NCBI GenBank assembly: GCA_030068145.1
Contig: JAPJBO010000331.1
Location: 124,001-188,000 of the forward strand
Direction: 5' to 3'
DNA: 64,000 bases
Source: Diplonema papillatum
Taxonomy: Eukaryota; Euglenozoa; Diplonemea; Diplonemida; Diplonemidae
The notes under the pieces were generated by a model. It was given only the letters and a program-made list of their open reading frames with translations. It ran no database searches and was not told the origin of the DNA. Shown one piece after another: positions 12,101 to 21,639 of the stretch. Both the position numbers and the translations under genes were made by a program. Each line of letters opens with the position of its first letter. Position 1 is the stretch's first letter.

Positions 12101-15082
12101 CTGGTAGTCGGGTGTAGTAGTATAGTGGTAGCAGAAGTCGTGGATTAGCGTCAACCCCAGATGACTTGCCCAAGACAATCCCATTGGGATATAAGGGAAC
12201 AAAATTTCAAGTGTTGGGATATAAGGGAATTATACCAAGAATGTACCCCGTATTGCGTAGTTCCTGCTACAAGTGACAGCAAACAGAAAAGCAAAAGCGA
12301 CCCAAAAGGGCACTGCACACACACCCCTACCTATCCCTGCTCTAACTGCACAAGGAAACCCACCCCCACCCCACAAGCCGAACGGAGACTTCAAAAACCC
12401 GACCGCTCACCTCACAAGAACATCTAAACTTAGACCTTCTTGTACGACCCCCAAAATGGCTTTACCGTGGTTTTAGAGTGCAAGCTCACTTAGATTCATG
12501 GTTTAAATGCCATACTTCGCCGCTTGAATCGTCAGAAGAGAGAGAAGGCGGGGGCTTGCCGACCTTTGCAGCGGGCCTGTGATGTGTTGGATTGGTGAGG
12601 TTAGAACGCAAACTGATCGGTGGGGATAGCGATGGCCTGCATTGTTGCTGGTTCTCCACATCCACGATACTGGGCAAGCTCGACGTCCTTGAGAGTGTCT
12701 TTCCTCTGAAGGAGGCTGCAAGCCAGTCTTCGGACTGATCTGCTCACAGAAATAGCCAGGTTCCACCCGCAGATGCCTTTTTTGGGAGACGGCGCGGTTT
12801 GACCCTTCACGGACGGGAGACGTATAGTCATGTCAAAAAGAGGCAGAACCGAGCTGTTGTTGGGGCGCTGCGCTTCGCAGATTTATGAGTGCACACGAGC
12901 GTAGTCCCAGTTTGAAGCTTGTCACAAGACGAGACGCTGACAACCGTCTCTTTTCGACCAACGCGTTTGCAACCAGCGAACTCTCGCTCTAGAAAAGGAC
13001 CCCGTGTTTACTGCTGGGGATAGATGCGCTACGAAGCCTTCCCATGAAGCCTCGGGTCCTCCAATTTCTAGCGTTTATTGTGGTTTATGAGAGGTTCGGT
13101 GTTTTAGGGTTCTCTGGTTGACCATTGAGGCTGGGTGGTTTTCGAGTCAGAACCCCATGAGTTTGACTCGGAGTTCCTGCCCTGAACACACCCTTGTCCA
13201 TTCGTCTGTACGGGGGTAATACACCTTTTTTGCGATGAGTAAGAAGGCCATACTTCGCGGGCTTGGCGGGCTGGACGTCTGAGTCACTGTCCGTGGTGTA
13301 GTCCGAGCTGTCGGAATCGCCGGCCTTGCGGGAGGGCTTGGGGGGAGGGGCTACTTTGGCACCCGGCTTCTTCGGTGGGGGGACCATGCCCGGGACCGCT
13401 TGCTTGGCCATCGGCTTCGCGGGCTTCGGCGCCGGCTTCGCGCCGTTCGACGACGAGCCGTCCGAATCGTCGCTCGAATCGCTGCCGCCCGGCTTTTGGG
13501 CCGGCGGCTTCTTCGGCGCCGAGAACACCATGCCCGGAAGCGCCTGCTTTGCCATAGGCTTCGGAGGGGGCGGCGGCGCGGAGGAGTCGTCAGAGTCGTC
13601 GGAGTCTGCGGCGAGGGCCGACGCCGGCTTCGGCGCCGCCTTCGCCGGCTTCGGCTGCGCCTTCGGCGGTTTTTTGATGACCGCGTCCGACGAAGACGTC
13701 GTGTCGTCGTCGTCGCTGTCGTCGCTGTCCGCCAAAACGGGCCTCTTCGGCGCGGCGGCGGCAGCCTTTCCGGCGGCTTTCCCAACGGGCTTCTTCTTCG
13801 GCTTCGCGTCCGAGCTGTCTGCGTCCGACTCGTCGCTGCTGTCGGCGGCCTTCGCGCCCCGCTTCGGCGGCGGCGGCGGCTTTTTTTTCGCGGCCGCGCC
13901 GCCCGGCCCTTCGCTGGACGACGTGTCCTCGTCTGACGACTCGAAGGCCATCCGCTTCGTCGCGGCCGGCCGCGTTGGCGGCTGCTTGCCCAGGCCGGCT
14001 CCCAGTGAGGACACCAGGGCCTTGTCCGTCGACGTCCCGATGTTGTCGTCCGAGGACGAGTCGCTGTCGAGCAGCTTGACCGACATAGTCCGTTTCGACG
14101 GCGGCTTCTTCACCCCCGGCGGCGCCGGCGGCGCCTTTGGCCCCCCCGGGATCGGCGGAGGCCCCCCGGGCACAGGCGGCGGGCCTCCCGGCACAGGCGG
14201 CGGGCCTCCCGGCACAGGCGGAGGACCGCCAGGAGGGGGCGGGGCACCTGGGACCGGTGGGGGCCCGCTGCCTGGGACGGGCGGTGCGCCTGGGGGCGGC
14301 GGGGGTGCGCCGCCTGGCGGCGGCGGGGGGCCGCCGGCGCCGGGCGGGGGGGGCGGTGCGCCGCCGACGGCGGGCGGCGGCGGCGGCGCGGCGGCGTCGG
14401 CTGGTTCGCTGTCGTCGCTGCTGCTGTCGCTGTCGCTGTCGGAGGTGCTGTCCTCCGTCGAGCTGTCCGAGGCGTCGGACAGCGGCTTCATGCCGGCCAT
14501 CTCGTCGTCGTAGAACGACTTCGTCCCGATGATGAACGGCAGCCGACGCTTTCTGTACACGTCTTTCGCCTTTCCCGCCACCATTTCGTCTTCTTCTTCC
14601 TCTTCGTTTTCCTCATCTTCTTCGTCTTCCTCGGCGGACCCGTCGTCACGCCGGTTTGTACTGAACGGGATGTCTCTCAGCGCCTTCACCGCGTACTGCA
14701 CTGCTTCAGTGTACCGCTCCTCCACGCGGCGGTTGACTGCTTCGAACCCGTTCGCTTCGACTTCTTCCTCTTCTTCTTCTTCTTCGTCGTTTTCCTTGTC
14801 TTCGTCGTCGCTTTCTGCGTCGATGACTCTGTTTTCTATGAACTGCCGGTCCTGCAACTGCACGAACGAGTTGAATGTGTTGTTCACTTGGACGTGCGTG
14901 CTGACGACGTCGGACACTAAGCAATCGACCTCGTCCTTGACCTCCTTCATGCGGTCCAGCAGGCTCGTTTGGAACGCCTGCAGCAGCTTGAACAGCTGGT
15001 CGTCGTGCTTCAGCTCCCACTGCCCCTCCGTCAGCACCTCGTGCATCTCATCGAGGTCGAGCTCATTCTCTTCGTCAGCCAT
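9130..15082 (-). CDS. WASHC2: FAM21-like WASH complex subunit (WASHC2)
   Basis: Subunit of the WASH complex, which drives Arp2/3 actin assembly on endosomes. Exon 1 (15082-13254) carries the FAM21 head: residues 25-90 (LFKLLQAFQTSLLDRMKEV ... QFIENRV) and 118-200 (YTEAVQYAVKALRDIP, RRLPFIIGTKSFY). A poly-Pro block (about 231-330) follows, then a long tail of acidic Ser/Asp clusters between Lys/Pro/Ala linkers, resembling the repeated acidic LFa motifs that bind retromer and other partners. Exon 2 12576-12516, exon 3 11522-10938 and exon 4 9716-9633 join in matching phase. The last exon ends QDLFGDDSDSS-stop at 9130; its acceptor (about 9273) is in the wrong phase for exon 4, so a small exon between them is missing. 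Donors are GTATGG, GTATGG, GTGTGC and GTGTGC. Head assignment is firm; the exon order of the tail is probable. Confidence 0.82.
9290..9450. repeat. Dispersed repeat copy next to the FAM21 last exon
   Basis: TTGCGTTCGCAGGGAGCCAT, GCAAATGAGTA and TTTTCGCTACGTGACTCC also occur at 28225-28305. The right half (GAAGGGTCA...TCGTCGTGGTGCAA) recurs at 8100-8200 and 17220-17270. Confidence 0.75.
10261..10345 (+). repeat. Dispersed repeat (GTTCGCTTGA...TCTCCG family)
   Basis: TTTTTAGAGTT, GTTCGCTTGAxAxTCCGGG, GGTCTCCG-like and TTAGAGC follow one another here and at 33105-33190; a weaker copy lies at about 4470-4540. In the FAM21 gene it is intronic. Function unknown. Confidence 0.6.
11764..12135 (-). 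pseudogene. Copy of the 5' edge of FAM21 exon 3 with its intron
   Basis: Repeats 11306-11735 (start of exon 3 plus about 200 bp of intron) just upstream on the minus strand. The acceptor (CCGGACAG then GACGGC) is kept, but an extra A in CCCCAAAAG shifts the frame after about nine codons and internal blocks are lost. It is a potential decoy acceptor. Confidence 0.85.
12170..12245. repeat. GGGATATAAGGG motif pair
   Basis: TTGGGATATAAGGGAA occurs twice in direct orientation in this FAM21 intron. The same motif forms the hairpin element at 40690-40870. Confidence 0.6.
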
Positions 15083-15234
15083 CCTTCGGCAGGCCCCCCT
15101 CCCTCCCTTTCCTACCCGCCCTCTTATTCCCTGATTCGTTGCGTTTACAGACTGTCTTAAGCGGTTGGCCTCCGGTATTTCAGAGTCTTCGACTGACTGG
15201 CTTGAGAGTTGGCGAGGGAAGAAGTGTGAAAACG

Positions 15235-15390
15235 GGGGTTTGCGTAGAAGGTTTTTCGTGCTATTCTGCAGATGCTTTGAGCTGTATTTGTGTTTAGGTT
15301 TTCGTTCGTCTTCTTAACCATGGTTAAGTGCGCAGATGGTGTCAGCCGAAGCTGGCGAAGCTTCGGCGCCGCCGAAGAATGAAGGAACCC
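15235..15390. repeat. Hairpin-bearing direct repeat, copy 1
   Basis: About 155 bp match 16468-16625 at high identity. Both copies contain a perfect 16-bp palindrome CTTAACCATGGTTAAG (15313-15328) and a second hairpin, GCCGAAGCTGGCGAAGCTTCGGC-like. The copy lies upstream of FAM21; it could be a MITE relic or a structured RNA. No TIR pair was found. Confidence 0.7.
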
Positions 15391-15439
15391 CTCATTGGGT
15401 ATTGGGCAGAGTTGTTCACAAACTGAACTAAAAGGGGCG

Positions 15440-15700
15440 CAAGCAACCGACCTCGTCCTTGACCTCCTTCATGCGGTCCAGCAGGCTCCTTTGGAACGCC
15501 TGCAGCAGCTTGAACAGCTGGTCGTCGTGCTTCAGCTCCCGCTGCCCCTCCATCAGCACCTCGTGCATCTCATCGAGGCGAGCGCATTCTCTTCGTCAGC
15601 CATCCTTCGGCAGACCCCCCTCCCTCCCTTTCCTACCCGCCCTCTTATTCCCTGATTCGTTGCATTTACAGACTGTCTCGGGTGGTTGCCGGTGCAGATA
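15440..15700 (-). pseudogene. Copy of the FAM21 5' end
   Basis: Repeats 14925-15160, covering the first roughly 50 codons, ATG and upstream leader, at over 90% identity. A small deletion near the start (AATGCGCT replaces the acidic codons) and loss of the downstream exon make it non-functional. It lies upstream of the intact gene, so it may also duplicate promoter or leader signals. Confidence 0.88.
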
Positions 15701-16467
15701 GGATTGGCCTCTGGTATTTTCCTCTCCGAAAATGGCCGCAAAGCACCATCTGTCATGCTATTTATCGGTCATCGGCGCGGTGTGGATACCTTCCTGGCAT
15801 CGACAGCGACACCATGCAGCCGGTGCAGACAGAACTGGGCCAGTGAGGCGGCGCCTCGTGCTCTCATCCGCTCTCCGAAAATGGCCGCAAAGCACCAGCT
15901 GCCATGCCAATCGTCATCGTTGTGCTGTGCATTTTGGGGTTCGATAAATTTCGGCTTGGAAAACTTTGGCAGGCCAGGCCACTTAGTAGGTGCTTTGTGG
16001 AACGGCGGGTTCGGTCCACCGCTGCTGCAGTCGTGCTTATAAGTCGAACTTTGAGTGCGTGAGCCCCTCCGAAGAAAGTCCCGTCACACGAGTTCCAGGC
16101 TGGTCAGCCCCGGTCTCTGGGTCGCGTCCCCCTCCTGCTCTTGGTCGCCTCGCTTCGCGGTTCCCCTTCGTTTTGTATCACTTCGTCTCTCTGCTGCAGT
16201 CGTGCTGTCGCTTCGCGCTTTGGAATAGCAAGGGACGATAGCATTGAAACAAAGGAGTGCACGAACGAGTAACCAAAGAGAAGAACAGAAAAAGAAGAAG
16301 AAGAAAACGAGCACGAGAGAGAGAGAGAGTAAAGAAGAGAAGAGGGCAGAGAGAGGCCTCGGACGTTTCACCTCGGGTGCATGCGGTCTGATACCCTCGT
16401 CGTTCTCCTGCAGTTAGCACAGCAACGGGGGGGTGCACGCAGTCAGATCTCCGACAAGGCACAAGAA

Positions 16468-16625
16468 ATGTGAAAACGAGTTTTTGCCTAGAGACTTTTT
16501 ATGTTATTCTGCAGATGCTTTGAGCTATCTTTGTGTCTATGCGTTCAGTCGTCTTCTTAACCATGGTTAAGTGCGCAACTGGTGTCAGCCGAAGCTGGTG
16601 AAGCTTCGGCGCCACCCACAGAAAG
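16468..16625. repeat. Hairpin-bearing direct repeat, copy 2
   Basis: Second copy of the 155-bp repeat, with the perfect palindrome at 16556-16571 and the GCCGAAGCTGG.GAAGCTTCGGC hairpin preserved. Confidence 0.7.
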
Positions 16626-17214
16626 AAGCGTTCTGCAGAGGTCCCTTTTGCGGGAAGTCGTACTATTTTCTCGAAGAAGTACGCTCATGCTGCGGGTACT
16701 ACTGGGCTAGACCTCTTGAGTTTGTCCACACGGCAAGTGCGGGCAGTCGGGAACTCCTAGCGTGGCCAAAAACCAGGACCCCAACAAAGCGGAGAAAACA
16801 CCTTCGTTATCTTTTTTTTCCTGCCCGTGCCAAGAGCTGCGACTCAACTGATCTCGGATACCACACACACCCATACACGGTCTTCTGACCTCTTGGGCAT
16901 TCTCCCGCTACTGCAGGCAGGCGGTTCGGTGACGAGTCGTGCTGGGTCAATTCTGAGTTGCGCGTTGGCGCTGTTAGGACGTTTTGAACCAACACTTCGT
17001 CGGCACTGCATGCGCCCTGAGGCGAAGCTGCTCAGACTGGGAATCAGGAAAGCGGCTTACTTGTCCACCTCCTCTCCTCTTGTCTTTGCTTGTCCAAAAA
17101 TTTTACCAGAGAGAACCCCTGGAATTTTCAGCTCGGCATTGTGCGACGCGTGTTACAGCCGTTGGATTAGTCGGGGGGGGGGGGTGTTCGGCATGTTCAT
17201 GAGTACCAACCCTG

Positions 17215-17335
17215 TGTCAGCCTTCCGCTACAGGGTCCCCTTCGGTGCGCGGTCGTCGTGGTGCAATTCTTTCAAACTCGCAACTGGCGGCCTCTTCGAG
17301 TACTTCCTTCAAAGCAGGTGCTCACTCAAAAAGAC
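17215..17335 (+). repeat. Two dispersed repeats in tandem
   Basis: Begins with the CGCTACxxGxxTCC family and runs into the family ending CTTCAAAGCAGGTGCT (also at 24468, 28660, 29012, 32110 and 53022). Their fusion here suggests they are parts of one larger element. Confidence 0.6.
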
Positions 17336-19650
17336 TAGATCAGAGGTAGAAGCAGCATGCACAGACGCTGAGTGCGAGCCGAGCTTTCGTATGAGACTGG
17401 CATACTTGGCAAGCTGACCGGCCAGACCGTACATGGGGATCACAAGGTCCTTCTTGACGGAGTACCACCGAAGTGTGGACTAAGAAAAAGAACTAGAGCG
17501 TGTCATCGGAATGAGAGCGATGACAACGGTGTTTTGTCGAAAGAGGACAAAGAAACGGCTGCTCAGGGTGGAGGCGAAAAGGGACGAGGGGACAACACAG
17601 GGAGGGGGGGGGGATCAGAAGGAACCGATGGATTGCATTCGTCGCGTGGGGATGGGACCGTGCATAGGACGGGAGACCCGTGTGGAGGGGTGGAATTTAT
17701 GACATTCGCCGAACTGAAGGAGAAACTTCCAGAATCAGGAGAGCACATTCAAAGAGGCAAAAGAAAGCAGGGATGGGGGGAAGGGGGGATCTTAGTTTAA
17801 TGTCCTGGCAGCTACACCACCTCTTGCGCATTGGTTGGTGCTAACCCCGTCTTCTTCGAAGAGGAGGGGGTAGCACCACGCCTGGGAACATGCTTACACA
17901 GTTTTCCAAGCGGGTTTGACCTGACAACGGCTGTATTGGGGGTAAGAACTGACAGTGCTCCAGCGGAAACTGTAAATTCATCGTGGAACTGGCGATCGCA
18001 CTACGATATAACATTGAAGGAAAAGTGTCCTGCGCGGAGTCCGGACCCCCGAAAACACCGTCAGGCGTGGCGTAATCACGGCCTGCTTGTGTTTGTAGGA
18101 GAACTTGCCCGGTATGTGTTTGTAGGAGAACTTGCCCGGAATTGGATGTGTGCCACAGCACATCGCGTGCCATCCGCATCATGTTTCGGCGGCGGTGCAC
18201 AGTTTACCGCAGCCGCAGGCGGAAGGATCGATAGCAGTCGGGATTGATAGCACGGCAGTCTAGTCGTGGACTCCTCAACAAACCGTTTTAATAGCCCTAC
18301 CCATCGACTGCCGAGAGTCCTCCCTGGCGATCAATAATTCTGCCTTTTGGGACCTTACAACTGTGCCAGCTTGTCCGAGAGGGTTGGGATTAGAAGAAAG
18401 AAAGGGAGAGAAACGGCAATAAAGAATTCCAGGGTCGTACGAGCCGCATGCCCTGCCTCCCGCTATGATGTGTGGGAGGCCTGGCGACGGATGCTCGTCG
18501 ACAGCTCCGCAAAAAAAAAAAAGGACGTCGTGCCTGGTTGGCTTGCTCGCCTTGTCTGCCTTACCTCTTTTTTTCCGCTTGTTTCGTCGCGAGCGTGCGG
18601 GAAGAAGAAGCGAAGGATTCGTGGGGAGATGAAGGGAACACGCAAAAAAGAAAAGGGGGAGGGGGAGTGTGTGTGTGTGTGGGGAAGACAAGCATGAAGG
18701 GAGATGAGGAAGAGGAAAGGAAACTAGCAACGCGGAAGGCAAACAGAAGAAGAACGGGGGGCGTGTTTATGGCTGAATTATCTCGGTGATGAGCTCCTCT
18801 GTGGCGCCTTCAACGCCCAACGTGTTAACGGGTGTCACGTGCACCATGAGCATGTGTCCAACATCATCCTTGCAAGTGTGGTACGTCTGTGGATTAAGGT
18901 TCGTGGCTTAAGATGGGTAGCGTTTGAAGCGAAGTATTGCCCACTCGTCACGTTCACTGGTCGGTCTTGCAAGACCGTGTTTCCGACACGCTGGTTTTTG
19001 ATCACTCCAGTGTACAGCTACAGTACACCGCTACAACGCGGGAACATGCTGAGCGCCCTGACTTTCGCGTCAGCTGAGAGGCTGTTCTCAAAATGCCGCT
19101 TCTCTCGACTATCCCTAGATGGTCTTGCTTGGACCAGTCAAAGCAGCAGCACAGGGTTTCCATTGTGTCTTCCCGCTTTTTGATCGAGCGCATACGGGTA
19201 TCCTAACACGGATCTGGAACTAGTCCATGGAGGATGAACGATCGTGATTCTTCCATTTTCAATGGCACAAGGCCGATTCATTTTGGATTCCTTCCCTCAT
19301 GTCTTTCAAGCAGCCCACCACCCGCAACCCCTTTTCTCCGACAAGAAACGAGGTGTCGGGGAGCTTTTCGAGAAGTTCCGGGGAACACCGTGGTGCGTTG
19401 AGTGGCGCAAATCCTCCCCGGAACAATCGTATGCGTTGCTAATTGTATTTCCGAAACTTGTAATTGCATAGTTCAAGGAGGTTGTGGGCCAACTGTATTT
19501 ATTTCCGTTTTTTTACCGCAGTGTTGTACGCGCCTCTTTGTCTACACGTGATCTGTAGACCAACAGGGGAGTGGGGCGTTGCATGTATCGCCATTTCGCA
19601 CCCCCGTCGTTAAATCGGAATGCATGTGGAACATGAGACAAAAAGCAGAC

Positions 19651-21561
19651 CTGGCGGGTTTCGCCCCTGAGCGGTATCGACACGTCGTCCTCCTCGAGGC
19701 GGAACCACTGGTACCTGCTCTCGCCCTCCTCGCCTCGGAAGAAGGTGTACGCGATCGAAACGTCGCTCTTCGCCTTCAATTCGCCGACAAACTGCGGCGA
19801 GTCGATAGTCGGCCGCGCGGCCGTGACCTCGTTCGACTCGCACGACTTCGGCGCCCCCGCGCTGCCGTCCTGCCTGACCGGCGTGTAGACGGCGCGAATC
19901 TTGCACCCGACGTCGTCCCCTGTGCACTGGTACTCCCAAGAGTGGCAGTCGAGCTTGGTTTGGGTCCCGTCCGGGTGGACGCGCACCCATTGCAACAGCG
20001 ACTCTCCTTCCGCACCGCCCATGTAGGACGCGGAGCAGAAGAGGGTCCTGTCCTCTTCATGTTCGCCCTCCATTTCGATGCTGGTGCACTCCGGAGTGGA
20101 AGGCTCAATCGGGCACGTGATGTCGAACACGAAGCTGTTGAACTGCCCATCGAGGTACGACAGCACCTCTGCCCTGAGGCAGTGGCCGACGTCCTGCGCC
20201 GTCGGCGTGTACTTGAGACTGTTCTCGTCGTGGATGAGGCTGAACCCGTTCGTCGAGTTGCTCCTGAGCCACCTGATGTACAAGATCGTGTCCCTTTCGT
20301 CGTCCTCGGGGTCCGGGAAGGAGTTGGTCTGCACGGGGCAGTAGTTGCACGTTCCCTTCCCGTAGCGGGACATCCGCTTCCTGTCTTCGGAGATCTTCTC
20401 GACGCCGTCGACGATGTACCGGTATTCGTATTCGCCCGGGCAGAGGTAGAGGTTCGTCTGGAACGAAACCGATGTGGTCCCGTCTTTGTTCTCCGTTTCG
20501 ATCCTGTCCAGCGGAATCTCGTCCTGCCATTCGTCGACGGACCCGACGACGAACACCTCGGACGCGTCTCCGGCGACCTTGAAAGCGACGGGGAAAATGT
20601 ACTGCGAGTGGAAAATCTCCGTCTTGCGCTTCGACACGGGGCGCGTGTCCTGAAGGCACACGCGGAGTTCGATGGGCTTGCCTTCCGTCGGCGGGTACGG
20701 GCCCGGGTATCCAGTCTTCCCAGACTCGGGCGCGCACGGCGTGCGGCGGCCGGGAACGAGCTGGATCGACTGCAGGCGGAGGGGCTTGTCGTGGGTGAGC
20801 CGCTGCTGCATCTTCAGCAGGAAGTCTTCGGCCTCCTTTTCGACGGCCGCGTCGTCGACGCCGATCGGCGGGACGAAGCCCTCCATCATGCAAAACACGA
20901 TCTTGCCCCGGTAGCCGTCCGCCGCCTTCACCTCCTCCTCGGCAATGGGCACGCCGTCGATTTTGACCAGCTGCTCACCCGACAGCGCGATGGCCATCTT
21001 CCTGAAGTGCGCATGGCCTTCGGTGTCTTCTTTGTCAGGGTCGATCGGGTTTCCGACCAGGTTCAGCGAGTGCAACGCGGGAAGGAAAGGGAAGTGCTTG
21101 AAATTCCTGATCTCGTTGAAGTTGAGGGAGAGGACGCGAAGGTTCGGCAGGTCGCCGAGGCCCTCGAAGCTCTGCACCGCGTTGCTGCTGAGCGCGAGCG
21201 TCTCCAAACGGTCGAGCCTGCTGAAGCCTTCCAGCGTCTCGATGCAGTTTCCGGTCAGGTACAGATGCCTCAACTTCGGGAACTGAGCCTCCCGAAGCGA
21301 CTCCTTGCTGAGCGTGCCACCCCACAGGAAGTCGCAGCTGCGGATGTTGTTCAACGAAAGGTCGAGCATCTTCAAGTTCTCCAGCTTGTTGTACGGGTCG
21401 AACGTGTCGAACTCGTTCTCCCGGAGGTACATGAATTCCTCATCCGGGTACGTGTACGCGATGTCCTTGATGCTGCTGAGCTCCTGCTTGTTCAGGACCA
21501 GCCCGCACGGCTTCGCCGTCGGCACGTCGACGCTTCGGATCTTAACCTTCTTGCTCTTCAT
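19651..21561 (-). CDS. AIR9-like protein: LRR, CBM48 and A9 repeats (3' end missing)
   Basis: Resembles AIR9, a microtubule-associated protein of plants and trypanosomatids built from leucine-rich repeats followed by Ig-like A9 repeats. A single exon of 637 residues starts MKSKKVKIRSVDV. SDS22-type leucine-rich repeats run from about 25 to 215 (LEGFSRLDRLETLALSSNA, LPNLRVLSLNFNEI). A CBM48/AMPK-beta-like module lies near 310-400 (FVVGSVDEWQDEIPL ... LCPGEYEYRYIVDG). Three A9-type units follow, each with a W core and a YxPTxxDVG-like strand (SLKYTPTAQDVGHCLRAEV). Translation then meets the donor CGCCAG-GTCTGC, so the protein should continue, but no later exon was found. A 685-residue antisense frame overlaps it and is a composition artefact. 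The upstream AG at GTGTCCAG may be a leader acceptor. Confidence 0.82.
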
Positions 21562-21639
21562 CGTGACCGGTATTGGTTTTGCTTTCCCCCCGGCGGTGTT
21601 TCCTTTGCGCTGGACACCCTTCCCTATGAGCGGTAATTG

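Larger units (their letters stand above)
15701..19650. other. Intergenic or undiscovered exons of the AIR9-like gene
   Basis: The AIR9-like gene ends at a splice donor, so later exons should lie here, but none is recognisable. The region holds the hairpin repeat, a dispersed repeat at 17215-17335, a purine-rich stretch at 17560-17640 and 18400-18740, and a repeat at 18890-19000 that matches 22150-22240 (GGGTAGCGT.TGAA.CGAAGTAT, TTTCCGACACGC). Confidence 0.45.

Noticed and set aside
13326..14513. Gly-rich 395-residue plus-strand frame
   Set aside because: Antisense of the FAM21 poly-Pro and acidic tail; glycine runs are the complement of proline codons.
17372..17800. 142-residue plus-strand frame rich in Gly/Glu/Lys
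   Set aside because: Arises from a purine-rich stretch; no start context, splice partner or domain.
19579..21636. 685-residue plus-strand frame opposite the AIR9-like gene
   Set aside because: Its translation is low-complexity Arg/Val/Leu without a fold; it results from GC-rich third positions of the minus-strand gene, whose LRR and CBM48 motifs are clear.
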